DNA of 64,000 bases, taken from NCBI GenBank assembly GCA_017547245.1, contig JAFYQD010000006.1, positions 20,333 to 84,332 of the forward strand. Direction: 5' to 3'. Shown here piece by piece: positions 7,401-17,680 of this stretch. The position numbers were made by a program, and so were the translations under genes. Origin of the DNA: Oscillospiraceae bacterium. Lineage in GTDB: Bacteria > Bacillota > Clostridia > Oscillospirales > Ruminococcaceae. Every line of letters starts with the position of its first letter. Positions within the stretch are counted from its first letter, which is position 1. The notes beneath the pieces were generated by a model. It saw only the letters and a list, made by a program, of their open reading frames with translations, was not told the DNA's origin and made no database searches.

Positions 7401-8273
7401 TTACTGCTGCATCAGTTCTTTCAGCTGTGCAGGAGTAAAGGTATAAACCTTATTGCAGAAGTGGCAGCTTACCTCGGTGTCCTTGGTATCGTTGGCCATT
7501 TCTTCAAGATCCTCGCGAGACATGGAAAGGAAAGCACGCTCGACACGGTCACGGGTACAATTGCAGCGGTATTCCACCTGCTGTTCATCCAGCAGTTCGG
7601 GATCAAAACCTTCCAGCACACGGGAAGCAATTTCCACGGGGGACATTTTCTGATCGATCATCTGCGAGATGGGGGGAATGTTCTGGATGGTCTTTTCCAA
7701 GCGGTCGATGGAAGCGTCATCGGCACCGGGCAGCAGCTGTGCCACATAACCGCCGGCGGCACGCACCGTAAGGTCGGGGTTAACCAGCACACCCAAAGCG
7801 CAAACGGTGGGAATCTGTTCGCTGATGGCGTAATAGTTGGTAACGTCCTCGGCAATTTCGCCCGAGATGATGGGCACCTGACCCACATAGGGTTCGCCGA
7901 AGCCAAAATCCTTGATAACGCTGAGGAAGCCATCGGTACCCACAGCACCGCTGACATCCAGTTTGCCGTGCTGGTTGAGAGGCAGCTCCACAACAGGGTT
8001 GGTAACATAGCCGCGCACATTGCCCTGATTATCGGCAACGGCAATCACTACGCCCACGGGGCCATTGCCGCCGATTCGTACGGTAACCGAGCTGTCTTCG
8101 CCCTTCAGGGCTGCACCCATGATGGAGGCAGCGGTCATCAAACGGCCCAAAGCGGCGGTGATAACGGCCGAAGTCTGGTGAATCTGTTCGGCTTTGGCCA
8201 CCATATCGGTGGAATCAATACAATGGCATACGACCGAACCGTCGGATGCGATCATAGTAACAAGTTTTCCCAT
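7401..8273 (-). CDS. hslO: Hsp33 redox-regulated chaperone
   Basis: Hsp33 is a holdase activated by oxidation, which releases zinc from four C-terminal cysteines. The 290-residue protein has the expected N-terminal domain and the zinc switch Cys pairs CNC (near 236-238) and CHFC (near 269-272). The ATG has a GGAGC site 8-9 bases upstream. It is the third gene after yerC and a methyltransferase, 20 bases downstream of the latter, and is presumably read from the yerC promoter. No clear terminator is visible between its stop and the tRNA promoter. Confidence 0.96.
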   Translation of the reverse strand: MGKLVTMIASDGSVVCHCIDSTDMVAKAEQIHQTSAVITAALGRLMTAASIMGAALKGEDSSVTVRIGGNGPVGVVIAVADNQGNVRGYVTNPVVELPLNQHGKLDVSGAVGTDGFLSVIKDFGFGEPYVGQVPIISGEIAEDVTNYYAISEQIPTVCALGVLVNPDLTVRAAGGYVAQLLPGADDASIDRLEKTIQNIPPISQMIDQKMSPVEIASRVLEGFDPELLDEQQVEYRCNCTRDRVERAFLSMSREDLEEMANDTKDTEVSCHFCNKVYTFTPAQLKELMQQ

Positions 8274-8293
8274 ATTCTATGCTCCATTTTTCA

Positions 8294-9064
8294 TTATACT
8301 TTTTGGCTGAGAATCTTTTTGCGGGCCACATAGACCGCACGCTGGCAATCTTCAGCCGGGGGAAGTTCGGCGAACTCTCCATAGCGGCCCAGCAGTTCAA
8401 ACCCTGCTTTTTCCAATGCGGCGGTAAGCTGTTCGGGCGAATAGTACCATTCGCTGAACTCTTCGCTTTCGCGGCAGTACAAATCCTCTTCGGCCAAGGT
8501 GAAGAAATCCAGCGCAATGTCCACCCGGGTCAGGTCTTCGCTCAGGCTGTTGCGCCAGACACACATGGCCTCTTCGTTCTCATAAACATAACTATTGTCA
8601 CCCAGCACCTCAATATGCTTGTGGCGGGTGTTGACATCAAAAATAAAAATGCCGTCCTTTTCCATAAACAGCCCTACCAGACCAAAGGTCTTTTCCACCT
8701 CTTCCAACGAGGCAAGATGGTTGATGCTGTCAAGGGTGCAGACTGCGGCAGTAATGGTGCCGTAAAGATCCAACGAGGCCATTTCCTGGCATAAAAACAA
8801 GGGGGGGCGCACTTCCTCAGGACAGTCCCCCGCCTTTGCCATTGCCTCCATCAGCATCTCAGGGCTGCGGTCTACACCAATCATCTCATATCCCCGGGCA
8901 GCCAATTCCCAGGTAAGGCTGCCTGTGCCGCAGGCCAGATCAAGGGTGAGACCATCCTTCAGGCCATTTTTACGCAGCACGTCGGCAATCCAGGCCGCCC
9001 TGCGGGGATAATCGACATCATCGGTAAAAAGATCGTAGTACCCTGCAAAAACCGAGTAGGACAT
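8294..9064 (-). CDS. Class I SAM-dependent methyltransferase
   Basis: The 256-residue protein shows the SAM-binding motif LDLACGTGSL near residue 41, followed by an acidic residue after beta-2 (IGVDRSPEML), the Rossmann pattern of class I methyltransferases. The N-terminus (YYDLFTDDVDYPRRAAWI) is common in this group of small-molecule or ubiE-like enzymes. The substrate cannot be told. Its ATG overlaps the yerC stop by one base, so expression is coupled, and hslO follows 20 bases later. Confidence 0.88.
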   Translation of the reverse strand: MSYSVFAGYYDLFTDDVDYPRRAAWIADVLRKNGLKDGLTLDLACGTGSLTWELAARGYEMIGVDRSPEMLMEAMAKAGDCPEEVRPPLFLCQEMASLDLYGTITAAVCTLDSINHLASLEEVEKTFGLVGLFMEKDGIFIFDVNTRHKHIEVLGDNSYVYENEEAMCVWRNSLSEDLTRVDIALDFFTLAEEDLYCRESEEFSEWYYSPEQLTAALEKAGFELLGRYGEFAELPPAEDCQRAVYVARKKILSQKV

Positions 9065-9357
9065 TATTCTTCCTCATCCATACGGCCAAACACGATGGCA
9101 TAACCATCCGAGCCGTAGTTCAGCGAACGGTTTACGCGGCTGATGGTAGCGGTGCTGGCGCCGGTCTGTGATACGATATCGCTGTATACACGGCGGTCAC
9201 TGAGCATTTTGGCTACCTGCAGACGCTGGGAAAGAGCTTTCAGCTCGGAAATGGTGCAAAGATCATCAAAAAATGCATAGCATTCTTCTTCGGTTTCAAG
9301 ACAGAGAATTGCTTTGAACAAATAGTCCACATTAATGTCTTTCAGCTTGGGATTCAT
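9064..9357 (-). CDS. yerC: TrpR-like regulator, YerC/YecD family
   Basis: This 97-residue protein belongs to the TrpR superfamily (YerC/YecD type). The helix-turn-helix is clear: LCTISELKALSQRLQVAKML followed by TGASTATISRVNRSLNYG. The ligand and targets of the family are largely unknown. It is the first gene of the yerC-methyltransferase-hslO unit. A palindrome overlaps the -35 box of its own promoter, which suggests autoregulation. Confidence 0.92.
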   Translation of the reverse strand: MNPKLKDINVDYLFKAILCLETEEECYAFFDDLCTISELKALSQRLQVAKMLSDRRVYSDIVSQTGASTATISRVNRSLNYGSDGYAIVFGRMDEEE

Positions 9358-9449
9358 AGCGCACTTCCTCCTGTGCTAATGATATTCCTTTACAAAATAC
9401 ACGGATGGCGGCCATCTTTTCCGCGCAACGGCTCGCCGACAACACCATA

Positions 9450-9478
9450 ATTGTACCACACCGCTTTACGTATGTAAA
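9450..9478 (-). promoter_or_regulatory. Sigma-A promoter of the yerC operon
   Basis: On the minus strand -35 TTTACA (9473-9478) and -10 TACAAT (9450-9455) are 17 bases apart. The leader to the yerC ATG is about 85 bases. Confidence 0.75.
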
Positions 9479-9479
9479 G
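9464..9479 (-). promoter_or_regulatory. 16-bp palindrome over the yerC -35 box, candidate operator
   Basis: The sequence CTTTACATACGTAAAG has arms matching at 7 of 8 positions and covers the -35 element. Position and size fit a repressor site for a small dimeric helix-turn-helix protein such as YerC itself; that link is inference. Confidence 0.5.
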
Positions 9480-9524
9480 AATTAAAACGCTAAAACAAGA
9501 GAAAAACTTTCACAAACTAAATTG

Positions 9525-9557
9525 AAAAAGACCGCCTTTTTGACCAAGGCGGTCTTT
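9525..9557 (-). terminator. Terminator of the lon-engB-lysA operon
   Basis: A perfect 12-bp stem (AAAGACCGCCTT arms) with a 7-base loop is followed by a T-run on the minus strand, a few bases after the lysA stop. Confidence 0.88.
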
Positions 9558-9563
9558 GTTTGT

Positions 9564-10865
9564 TTACAAAAGATCGTTGCGAGTCAGGTCTTCCAGCGTT
9601 TCACGCTTTACCACCACACGGGCCTCGCCATCCTTTACAAAGACAACGGGAGGCTTGGGGATGCGGTTGTAATTGGAAGACATGGAGTAGTTGTAGGCGC
9701 CGGTAGCCAGCACAGCCAGCACATCGCCCGAGTTTACTTCCTGAATAGGAACATTTTCGCCCAGCAGGTCACCGCTTTCGCAGCACTTGCCTGCTACGGT
9801 AACGGTGCGGTCACGGGGCTGGTCGGCACGGGCAGCGGCCACAAAGTCATATTCGGACTGATAGAGGATATATCGGGGGTTGTCGGCCATGCCGCCATCC
9901 ACCGACACATAGGTGCGCACACCGGGAATTTCCTTGACGGCACCCACCTTATACAGGGTGATGCCGGCAGGGCCTACGATGGAACGTCCGGGTTCAATGG
10001 TAACAAAGGGAGTATCCATACCCAGCTCGGCACAGGTGTCCTTGACCACCTGAGAAACCTGCTGCATATAGCGTTCATATTCCACAGGGTCATGTTCGGG
10101 CAGATACTTAATGCCAAAGCCGCCGCCCAGGTCCAGTTCTTCCAGCTGACAGCCGGTCTTTTCCTTATATTCTGCCATAAAACCCAGCATAACACGGGCG
10201 GCATCTTCAAAGGGTTCTACGTCAAAAATCTGGGAGCCGATGTGGCAATGGATGCCCTTGACCTCAATGCCTTCCATCTTGCTGGCCTGCAGCAAGGTTT
10301 CCATGGCTTCGCCGGTTTCCAGCGCCAGACCAAACTTGCTGTCGATCTGGCCGGTGCGGATATAGGCATGGGTGTGAGCATCAATGCCGGGCTTGATGCG
10401 GAAGCTGACAGCAGCCTTTGTACCCATGGCAATGGCCAGCTGATTAAGCAGTTCCAGCTCGGTGGGGTTATCCACAACAATGCGGCCTACCTCATGTTCC
10501 AGCGCAGCGGTCAGTTCATCCACAGTTTTGTTGTTGCCGTGGAAGTAAAGGCGTTCGGCAGGGAAACCGGCCGACAGGGCGGTGTGCAGCTCGCCGATGG
10601 AAACCACGTCGAGGCAGAGCCCTTCTTCGGCAGCCAGACGGCACATGGCACGGCAGCAGAAAGCCTTGCTGGCAAATGCCACAGCACCCTTGCCGCCATA
10701 ATACTTGTTGATGGAACCCACATAGCTGCGGCAGGCACGACGGATCTCGTTTTCATCCATGACGTAAAGAGGGGTACCAAAGGTTTCGGCCAGTTCCAGA
10801 GTGTCACGGCCGCCAATGGTCAGATGGCCCTGTTCATTTACGCTCAGGCAATCGGATACAAACAT
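9564..10865 (-). CDS. lysA: Diaminopimelate decarboxylase
   Basis: LysA removes CO2 from meso-diaminopimelate to give lysine, with PLP. The protein of 433 residues has the PLP lysine in AFASKAF, the HIGSQ motif, the GGGFG phosphate loop, EPGRS and the C-terminal KCCESGDLL motif with the catalytic Cys. I chose the ATG at 10865, which has GAGGAG about 8 bases upstream; the GTG at 10874 would overlap the engB stop and lacks such a site. It is the last gene after lon and engB. Confidence 0.96.
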   Translation of the reverse strand: MFVSDCLSVNEQGHLTIGGRDTLELAETFGTPLYVMDENEIRRACRSYVGSINKYYGGKGAVAFASKAFCCRAMCRLAAEEGLCLDVVSIGELHTALSAGFPAERLYFHGNNKTVDELTAALEHEVGRIVVDNPTELELLNQLAIAMGTKAAVSFRIKPGIDAHTHAYIRTGQIDSKFGLALETGEAMETLLQASKMEGIEVKGIHCHIGSQIFDVEPFEDAARVMLGFMAEYKEKTGCQLEELDLGGGFGIKYLPEHDPVEYERYMQQVSQVVKDTCAELGMDTPFVTIEPGRSIVGPAGITLYKVGAVKEIPGVRTYVSVDGGMADNPRYILYQSEYDFVAAARADQPRDRTVTVAGKCCESGDLLGENVPIQEVNSGDVLAVLATGAYNYSMSSNYNRIPKPPVVFVKDGEARVVVKRETLEDLTRNDLL

Positions 10866-10870
10866 GGTTT

Positions 10871-11455
10871 TCACTCCTCGTTCATTTCTTCAATGATGGC
10901 CTTGATCTGCTCTACCCCATCGCCGGTTTTGGCCGAAAAAGGAATGATGGTAATCTCGTCACCGTAGGGCAGTTCGGTCTGCAAAGCCTGCAGACGCTCG
11001 GCCTGCTGGCGCTTGGAAAGCTTGTCGCTTTTGGTGCAGACCACAACAAAGGGAAATTCGTTGTCGATGAGGAAGTTGATCATCTGAATATCGTCAGCCG
11101 TGGGAGGATGACGCATATCGATGAGAGAGAAAACCAGCGCAATGTCACGCTCGCTGGCAAAGTAACCCTCCATCAGCTTGGCCCAGCGTTCCTTTTCGGT
11201 TTTGGCCACCTTGGCGTAGCCATAACCGGGCAGGTCGGCAAAGCGAAGCCCTTCCAAAGTGAAGAAGTTGATGGTGGCGGTTTTGCCCGGCACCGAACTG
11301 ACACGTGCCAGCTGCTTCTGGTTAAACAGTTTGTTGATCAGCGAAGACTTGCCCACGTTGGAACGCCCAGCAAACACCAGTTCCGGCTTATCCGAGGGAG
11401 GAAGCTGCTTGAGCAGCCCGTAGGAAGCTTCAAATTTTACGTTATGATAATTCAT
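10871..11455 (-). CDS. engB: Ribosome biogenesis GTPase EngB (YsxC/YihA)
   Basis: EngB is an essential GTPase for large-subunit assembly. The 194-residue protein shows G1 GRSNVGKSS, G3 DLPGYG and G4 TKSDK. It follows lon by 27 bases, the usual lon-ysxC order of Firmicutes, and precedes lysA by 5 bases. The start has an AAGGA site. Confidence 0.97.
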   Translation of the reverse strand: MNYHNVKFEASYGLLKQLPPSDKPELVFAGRSNVGKSSLINKLFNQKQLARVSSVPGKTATINFFTLEGLRFADLPGYGYAKVAKTEKERWAKLMEGYFASERDIALVFSLIDMRHPPTADDIQMINFLIDNEFPFVVVCTKSDKLSKRQQAERLQALQTELPYGDEITIIPFSAKTGDGVEQIKAIIEEMNEE

Positions 11456-11482
11456 TTTATTCCGTCCTTTTTGCTCTCAGTC

Positions 11483-13897
11483 TTACTGAGGGATGGCGGT
11501 ATCCCGGGGCAGGTCGGAAGAGACCTTTACCGGGTTGGTTTCGGCGGCGGGCTGGCGGCGTTTCTTGGGAACCAAAGCCAGTTCCAGCACCTTTTCCACC
11601 TTGGAAACAGGAACAAACTCGATGTTTTCCAGCACAACAGGATCCAGTTCAGCCAGATCGGGCTTGTTGCCTTCGGGAATCAATACGGTCTTCATGCCGT
11701 TTTTATAGGCAGCCATGGACTTTTCACGCAGCCCACCGATGGGAAGCACTCTTCCGCGCAGGGTGATTTCGCCCGTCATGGCAACATCGTGGCGGATGGG
11801 AGTGCCCGAAAGTGCCGACACAATGGCGGTGGCGGTGGTGATACCGGCAGAAGGTCCATCCTTGGGCACAGCGCCCTCGGGGAAATGGATGTGAATATCC
11901 TTGTTCTTGTAGAAATCGGGGTCGATGCCGTAGCGGTCGGCATGGCCGCGAATCCAGGTAATGGCAGCCGAGACCGATTCCTTCATCACATCACCCAGCG
12001 AACCGGTAAACTGATTCTTGCCGCTGCCTTCCATCACAGCCACTTCCACCTGCAGCATTTCGCCGCCCACGGCGGTCCAGGCCAGACCATTGGCTACGCC
12101 CACCTGATCATCCTTGGCAAAGGGATCGTCGTGGAACTTGACCGGGCCGAGGAACTCGGTCAGATTCTTACCGGTGACCGAAACCTTGGCAACATTGTCT
12201 TCCACAATCCGGCGTGCAGCCTTGCGGCAGACCGACGAAATGGTGCGTTCCAGCGTACGCACACCGGCCTCACGGGTATAGCCGTCAATAATGGCATACA
12301 GTGCGCTGTCAGAAATTTTCAGCATAGAAGATTTCAGACCGTTGCGTTCCAGCTGTTTGGGCAGCAGGTGGCGCTTTGCAATCTGGAACTTTTCTTCACG
12401 GGTATAGCTGGAAAGTTCAATGATTTCCATACGATCGGCCAAAGGACCGGGAATTCCGCCAAGGTCATTGGCGGTGGCAATAAACAGCACATTGCTCAGG
12501 TCGAAGGGAATTTCAATGAAGTGGTCACGGAAAGCGAAGTTCTGTTCGCTGTCCAGAACCTCCAGCAGAGCCGAAGAGGGGTCTCCGCGGAAATCGCTGC
12601 CCAGTTTATCAATTTCATCCAGCAGCAGCAAGGGGTTGGCGCTGCCGGACTGCTTGATGGCATTGATAATGCGGCCGGGCATGGCGCCTATGTAGGTTTT
12701 GCGGTGGCCGCGGATATCCGATTCATCACGCACACCGCCCAGCGACATACGGGCATATTTGCGGTTCATGGTCTGTGCGATAGAGCGAGCAATAGAGGTT
12801 TTGCCCACACCGGGAGGGCCAACCAGACAGATGATTTGACCCTTCAGGTCGGGGGCCAGCTTGCGCACCGCAAGAATTTCCAGCACACGTTCCTTAACCC
12901 GTTTCATGCCGTAGTGTTCCTTATCCAGCAATTTGCGGGCCTTGGCAATGTCGATCTTATCCTTGGTGTATTTGTTCCAGGGCAGCGCCAGCACGGTATC
13001 CAGATAACCACGCACCACACCGGCTTCGTGGCTGTTGGAGGGCATTTTGCCCAGACGCTCGGCTTCTTTTACCAGGGTCTGGCTGTCAGCCTCGGGCAGC
13101 CCCAGCTTCATGATGGCAGTGGTGTATTTTTCAATTTCTTCGTAAGGGTTATCGCTGTCACCCAGTTCGGCAGAAATGACCTTGATCTGTTCACGCAGAT
13201 AGTATTCACGCTGATTCTTGTCGATTTGCTCCCGCACCTGGTCGTGAATATCCTGTTCCAACGAAAGGATCTCGTTTTCACTTTCCAACAGCTGGGCCAG
13301 ATATTCCAGACGGCGCATGGGAGAAGACAGTTCCAGAATCTTCTGCTTGTCGGGAACAGGCAGCGAAATGTTGCCTGCAATGTATTCTGCGATGTAGATG
13401 GGGTCATCGCTCATCAGTACATTGGTCACCATGTCCTGAGGCATTTTGGGCGACAGGTAGCAGTATTCCTCAAACAGATCCTTTACGGTGCGCATCAGGG
13501 CATCGGTCATGGCCGAGCGCAGGATGCGGGGACGAGCCATGGGCAGTTCGTCAATTTCGGCCTTGAAGAAGGGTTCTTCCTGATAAACATTCAGCACACG
13601 GGCACGGTAAAGACCTTCTACCAGCACACGCAGACTGCTGCCGGTGGATTTAACGATCTGGCGTACTTCGGCCACAACACCTACCGTATAAAGCTGCTTG
13701 GCGGTAGGTTCGTCATCGCGCACATCACGCTGGGCAACCAGCAGGATTTTGCGGTTTTTGCTCATAACATCGTTGAGTGCCAGCATGGATTTCTGGCGGC
13801 CCACATCAAAGTGAAGGACCATATTGGGGAACAGCACAAGACCCCGCAGCGCCAGCAGAGGAATCTTCTGGGGGAATTCTTTCAGTTGTTCACTCAT
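11483..13897 (-). CDS. lon: ATP-dependent Lon protease
   Basis: Lon degrades damaged and regulatory proteins. The protein of 804 residues has the N-terminal LON substrate-binding domain ([20 protein letters not shown]), an AAA+ module with Walker [10 protein letters not shown], Walker [11 protein letters not shown], and the Ser-Lys protease domain with the serine in KDGPSAGIT and the lysine in [12 protein letters not shown] chose the ATG at 13897, which has GGAGG 9 bases upstream; the frame is open to 13999 but without a better site. It leads the lon-engB-lysA operon. No CIRCE or CtsR element is evident near the promoter. Confidence 0.97.
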   Translation of the reverse strand: MSEQLKEFPQKIPLLALRGLVLFPNMVLHFDVGRQKSMLALNDVMSKNRKILLVAQRDVRDDEPTAKQLYTVGVVAEVRQIVKSTGSSLRVLVEGLYRARVLNVYQEEPFFKAEIDELPMARPRILRSAMTDALMRTVKDLFEEYCYLSPKMPQDMVTNVLMSDDPIYIAEYIAGNISLPVPDKQKILELSSPMRRLEYLAQLLESENEILSLEQDIHDQVREQIDKNQREYYLREQIKVISAELGDSDNPYEEIEKYTTAIMKLGLPEADSQTLVKEAERLGKMPSNSHEAGVVRGYLDTVLALPWNKYTKDKIDIAKARKLLDKEHYGMKRVKERVLEILAVRKLAPDLKGQIICLVGPPGVGKTSIARSIAQTMNRKYARMSLGGVRDESDIRGHRKTYIGAMPGRIINAIKQSGSANPLLLLDEIDKLGSDFRGDPSSALLEVLDSEQNFAFRDHFIEIPFDLSNVLFIATANDLGGIPGPLADRMEIIELSSYTREEKFQIAKRHLLPKQLERNGLKSSMLKISDSALYAIIDGYTREAGVRTLERTISSVCRKAARRIVEDNVAKVSVTGKNLTEFLGPVKFHDDPFAKDDQVGVANGLAWTAVGGEMLQVEVAVMEGSGKNQFTGSLGDVMKESVSAAITWIRGHADRYGIDPDFYKNKDIHIHFPEGAVPKDGPSAGITTATAIVSALSGTPIRHDVAMTGEITLRGRVLPIGGLREKSMAAYKNGMKTVLIPEGNKPDLAELDPVVLENIEFVPVSKVEKVLELALVPKKRRQPAAETNPVKVSSDLPRDTAIPQ

Positions 13898-14045
13898 GTG
13901 TTTTCGCCTCCTTTTCCGCTGTTCTGTTGCAGCGGGGGCATTCTGATAATTCATAAAACCCTGGGCCATGTTTGTGGCGTCAGGTGGTTTTGTCTTCATA
14001 AATCAACCAAATAAACACTTTTCTATTTGTGCATATTTTAATGTA

Positions 14046-14074
14046 ATTATACGATAATCGCCGTCTTTGCGCAA
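14046..14074 (-). promoter_or_regulatory. Sigma-A promoter of lon
   Basis: On the minus strand -35 TTGCGC (14069-14074) and perfect -10 TATAAT (14046-14051) are 17 bases apart, leaving a leader of about 140 bases to the lon ATG. Confidence 0.7.
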
Positions 14075-14152
14075 GGGTAAGAGTATGCATTTTTAAGCCC
14101 GTTTAATGGCATGCTTTGGTGCAAAACGAGGAAAACCCGCCGGGCATGCAAA

Positions 14153-14179
14153 CAGACCCTGCGTGCAACGCAGGGTCTG
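14153..14179 (-). terminator. Probable terminator of the tig-clpP-clpX unit
   Basis: A perfect 11-bp stem (CAGACCCTGCG with CGCAGGGTCTG) lies 12 bases after the clpX stop. The T-run that follows is short (TTT), so termination may be partial. Confidence 0.65.
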
Positions 14180-14191
14180 CGGAAAAATCAT

Positions 14192-15508
14192 TTAAGAAAC
14201 GTTGGAACGGCGCACACGGGCAGATGCCTTTTTGCCGGGCAGTTGCAGACGCACAGGCTGTTTGGCCGGGTCACGGGTGATGACCGGTTTTGCTTTTTCG
14301 GTCACACAGTCGGCCGTTACCACAATCTTGTCAATGGTGTGGTCGCTGGGGGCTTCGAACATCTGCTCGGCCAGCACATCTTCCATGATGGCACGCAGAC
14401 CACGGGCACCGGTTTTGCGTTCAATGGCCTGTTTGGCCACAGCACGCAGAGCCTCTTCTTCAAACTCCAGCTTGATTCCGTCCAGTTCAAACAAACGGGC
14501 ATACTGCTTAAGGATGGCATTTCTGGGCTGGGAAAGAATGGTGACCAGTGCATTTTCATCCAAATGGGTCAGGGTGGTAATGACCGGGACACGGCCCACC
14601 AGTTCGGGAATCAGGCCATATTTGACCAGGTCGTGAGGAACCACCTTGGAAAGCAGGTCATCTTCTTCGGTTTTGCTGCGCACAGCTGCGCCAAAGCCCA
14701 AAGAGCTGGTGGAAACACGCTTTTCAATCACCTTTTCCAGACCGTCGAATGCGCCGCCGCAGATAAACAGAATGTTGGAGGTGTCGATCTGAATGAATTC
14801 CTGCTGGGGATGTTTGCGTCCGCCCTGGGGGGGCACACTGGCTACGGTACCTTCCAGAATCTTCAGCAGAGCCTGCTGAACACCTTCGCCGCTGACGTCA
14901 CGGGTAATGGAAGGATTCTCGCTTTTACGGGCGATCTTATCCAGCTCATCCACATAGATGATGCCGCGTTCGGCACGGGATACATCAAAATCGGCAGCCT
15001 GCAGCAAGCGCAGCAGAATGTTCTCCACGTCTTCGCCAACATAACCGGCTTCGGTAAGGGTGGTGGCATCGGCAATGGCAAAGGGAACGTCCAGAATTCT
15101 GGCAAGGGTTTGGGCCAGCAGGGTTTTGCCCACACCGGTGGGGCCCAGCAGCAGCACATTGCTCTTGGCAATTTCAACGCCGCTTTCGTCTTCGCCGTAA
15201 TAGATGCGCTTATAGTGATTATAAACTGCCACCGAAAGGGCAATTTTTGCGGTTTCCTGTCCTACCACATATTCATCCAGAACCGACTTGATTTCGGCCG
15301 GCTTGGGAACAGTGATATCGGAAGGCTCGTAATCAGCCTCGGACTGTCTGCTTTTGGCAGGGCTTTCGCCATCCAGCACGGTCTGGCAAAGCTCAATGCA
15401 TTCGTTGCAGATGCAGACACCGGGGCCGGCAATCATGCGCTCCACCTGGTTCTGGGGCTTGCCGCAGAAGGAGCAGTGAAGCATCTTGATATCTTCGTTC
15501 TTGGCCAT
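14192..15508 (-). CDS. clpX: ClpX, ATPase subunit of the Clp protease
   Basis: ClpX unfolds substrates and feeds them to ClpP. The 438-residue protein has the N-terminal zinc-binding domain with Cys pairs (CSFCG and CICNEC), Walker [11 protein letters not shown], the pore loop [11 protein letters not shown] and Walker [10 protein letters not shown]. The C-terminal tail ends in basic residues. It is the third gene of tig-clpP-clpX, 34 bases after clpP. Confidence 0.97.
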   Translation of the reverse strand: MAKNEDIKMLHCSFCGKPQNQVERMIAGPGVCICNECIELCQTVLDGESPAKSRQSEADYEPSDITVPKPAEIKSVLDEYVVGQETAKIALSVAVYNHYKRIYYGEDESGVEIAKSNVLLLGPTGVGKTLLAQTLARILDVPFAIADATTLTEAGYVGEDVENILLRLLQAADFDVSRAERGIIYVDELDKIARKSENPSITRDVSGEGVQQALLKILEGTVASVPPQGGRKHPQQEFIQIDTSNILFICGGAFDGLEKVIEKRVSTSSLGFGAAVRSKTEEDDLLSKVVPHDLVKYGLIPELVGRVPVITTLTHLDENALVTILSQPRNAILKQYARLFELDGIKLEFEEEALRAVAKQAIERKTGARGLRAIMEDVLAEQMFEAPSDHTIDKIVVTADCVTEKAKPVITRDPAKQPVRLQLPGKKASARVRRSNVS

Positions 15509-15542
15509 AATTCCTCCACGCTGCTTTGTTCAAAACAGCTTG

Positions 15543-16124
15543 TTATCTCTTATCAATAACCTTATCCACCAGGCCATAGGCACAGGCTTCTTCGGCCGAC
15601 ATAAAGTTGTCGCGTTCGGTATCCTTCTGGATGCTTTCCAGCGACTGGCCGGTCTGCTCAGCCAGCATGCGGTTGAGCTTATCCTTGATGCGCAGAATGC
15701 GGTCGGCGTGGATTTTGATATCGGTGGCCTGACCCTGCATACCGCCCAAAGGCTGATGGATCATAATTTCGGAATTGGGCAAAGCGTAGCGCTTGCCCTT
15801 GGCGCCCGAAGACAGCAGGAAGGCACCCATGGAGGCAGCCATGCCCACACAGATGGTGGAAACATCACACTTGATGTACTGCATGGTGTCATAGATAGCC
15901 ATGCCTGCGGTGATGGAGCCGCCAGGGCTGTTGATATACAGACTGATGTCCTTATCGGGGTCCTGACCTTCCAGATAAAGCAGCTGGGCCACAACAAGGC
16001 CTGCGGTAACATCGTTGACCTCTTCGCACAGCATGATGATGCGGTCATTCAGCAGACGGGAAAAAATGTCGTAAGCGCGCTCTCCTCGGTTGGTTTGTTC
16101 AATAACGGTTGGTACCAAACTCAC
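15543..16124 (-). CDS. clpP: ClpP, proteolytic subunit of the Clp protease
   Basis: ClpP is the serine protease chamber used by ClpX. The Ser in GMAASMGA, the His in IMIHQPLGG and the Asp of the triad region are present. I chose the GTG at 16124, giving 193 residues starting [10 protein letters not shown] as in most ClpP proteins, with GGAGG 7 bases upstream; the frame extends to an ATG at 16139 that includes this ribosome site and is unlikely. It sits between tig and clpX. Confidence 0.96.
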   Translation of the reverse strand: MSLVPTVIEQTNRGERAYDIFSRLLNDRIIMLCEEVNDVTAGLVVAQLLYLEGQDPDKDISLYINSPGGSITAGMAIYDTMQYIKCDVSTICVGMAASMGAFLLSSGAKGKRYALPNSEIMIHQPLGGMQGQATDIKIHADRILRIKDKLNRMLAEQTGQSLESIQKDTERDNFMSAEEACAYGLVDKVIDKR

Positions 16125-16171
16125 AGTGATCCCTCCCATAAGGTATTTTTCATAAAGGGAAAGAAAGCTGC

Positions 16172-17560
16172 TTATTCAGCAGCTTCTTCCTTCTTGGTGG
16201 TCTTCTTTGCAGTAGACTTCTTGGTGGTCTTCTTGGCAGGCTTCTTTTCTTCCTTGGCAGACTTTTCAGCAACTTCGGTAACTTCAGCGCTGTCACGAAC
16301 CAGGTCGATAGCCTTCTGAACCTTCAGTTCTTCTTCAATGTTCTTGATTTCGCCGGCGGGCATCAGTTCCTTCAGCTTGGCAACATCCATGCCGTAGTCC
16401 TTAGCCATCTTTTCGATATATTCTTCTACTTCGGCTTCAGCAACGGTCAGGCCTTCCAGCTCGGCAATCTTTTCCAGAGCCAGACGAACCTTTACCTGAC
16501 GGGTAGCCTGTTCGGCAAAGCTGGCCTTCATGTCTTCAACAGTGCTGTTGGTGTACTGGAAGTAGGTTTCCAGATTCAGACCCTGGCTCTGCAGACGGTA
16601 ACCGAAGTCCTGAACCATATCTTCGCAGCGGTTGTCGATCATAACCTGAGGAATTTCGCCTTCCATCTTTTCGATGATGGCAGAAACCAGATCATTTTCC
16701 AGATCGGCGTTGCAGCGGTCTTCCTTGCGTTCCAGAATCTTGGCGCTGATGTCCTTCTTCAGTTCTTCCAGAGTATCAAATTCGCTGATATCCTTGGCAA
16801 ATTCGTCGTCCAGTTCGGGCAGTTCACGAACCTTCAGGCTGTTCAGCTTGCACTTGAAAACGGCAGGCTTGCCGGCCAGTTCGGGAGCGTGGTATTCTTC
16901 GGGGAAGGTTACGTTTACGTCAAATTCTTCGCCGATGGCCTTGCCAACGATCTGTTCTTCAAAACCGGGGATAAACTGGCCTGCGCCCAGAACCAGAGGA
17001 TAATCTTCGCCCTTGCCGCCTTCAAAAGCTACGCCGTCGGCAAAGCCTTCAAAGTTGATGTTGGCGGTGTCGCCTTCCTGGGCAGCACGGTCGTCAACGT
17101 CGATCATACGGCCGGCCTGTTCACGCAGACGGGTCAGTTCGGCTTCCATTTCGTCGTCGGTAACAACGGCGGTAACCTTTTCAGCCTTGATGCCCTTGTA
17201 GTCCTTAACGGAAATTTCGGGCTTTACGGTAAAGGTAGCCTTGAAGGTGAAGCCTTCGGCATTAACTTCGGTAATTTCGATATCGGCACGGTCAACGGGT
17301 TCCAGACCGGCTTCATCCAGAGCCTGTTCGTAGGCTGCGGGATACAGAGCGTTTACGGCATCTTCATAGAAAACACCTTCGCCGAACATCTTTTCCACCA
17401 CGCTGCGGGGGGCCTTGCCCTTGCGGAAGCCGGGGATGTTGATCTTCTTGATGTTCTGCTTGAATGCCTTATCTACGGCAGGCTTGAATTCTTCAGCGCC
17501 TACAGAAACGATAAGTTCATGACGGCTGTTTTCCAACTTGTTGGATTCTACGAGTTTCAT
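16172..17560 (-). CDS. tig: Trigger factor with a Lys/Thr-rich C-terminal tail
   Basis: Trigger factor is the ribosome-bound chaperone and prolyl isomerase. The N-terminal ribosome-binding signature [20 protein letters not shown] is present, followed by the PPIase domain and the long helical C-terminal domain. At 462 residues it is about 30 longer than usual. The extra residues form a low-complexity tail rich in Lys, Thr and Ala ([20 protein letters not shown]), like bacterial H1-type tails, which is unusual for this family. The ATG has GGAGG about 9 bases upstream. It leads tig-clpP-clpX. Confidence 0.96.
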   Translation of the reverse strand: MKLVESNKLENSRHELIVSVGAEEFKPAVDKAFKQNIKKINIPGFRKGKAPRSVVEKMFGEGVFYEDAVNALYPAAYEQALDEAGLEPVDRADIEITEVNAEGFTFKATFTVKPEISVKDYKGIKAEKVTAVVTDDEMEAELTRLREQAGRMIDVDDRAAQEGDTANINFEGFADGVAFEGGKGEDYPLVLGAGQFIPGFEEQIVGKAIGEEFDVNVTFPEEYHAPELAGKPAVFKCKLNSLKVRELPELDDEFAKDISEFDTLEELKKDISAKILERKEDRCNADLENDLVSAIIEKMEGEIPQVMIDNRCEDMVQDFGYRLQSQGLNLETYFQYTNSTVEDMKASFAEQATRQVKVRLALEKIAELEGLTVAEAEVEEYIEKMAKDYGMDVAKLKELMPAGEIKNIEEELKVQKAIDLVRDSAEVTEVAEKSAKEEKKPAKKTTKKSTAKKTTKKEEAAE

Positions 17561-17623
17561 TATATACGTCCTCCCATGAAATGATTCACTGACTAATAAA
17601 ACATTAGCGTTGTCAACCCTAAA

Positions 17624-17629
17624 ATTATA
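17624..17629 (-). promoter_or_regulatory. Extended -10 box for tig-clpP-clpX
   Basis: On the minus strand TGGTATAAT gives a TGn extended -10. The -35 region is weak. Further downstream in the leader a small inverted repeat (CTAAT-5-ATTAG, 17593-17607) follows a TTGACA-like hexamer. Confidence 0.5.
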
Positions 17630-17680
17630 CCACAGTTTTCCTTTGGATTCTACTGCTTTTTAGCATAATATATGGGCAAA

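Noticed and set aside
9358-9524. Lysine riboswitch for lysA
   Set aside because: This interval lies downstream of lysA, which is the third gene of an operon led by lon; no L-box features were seen.
11108-14014. Plus-strand open frame of 968 codons opposite lon
   Set aside because: It mirrors lon and engB codon by codon; no domain is recognisable.
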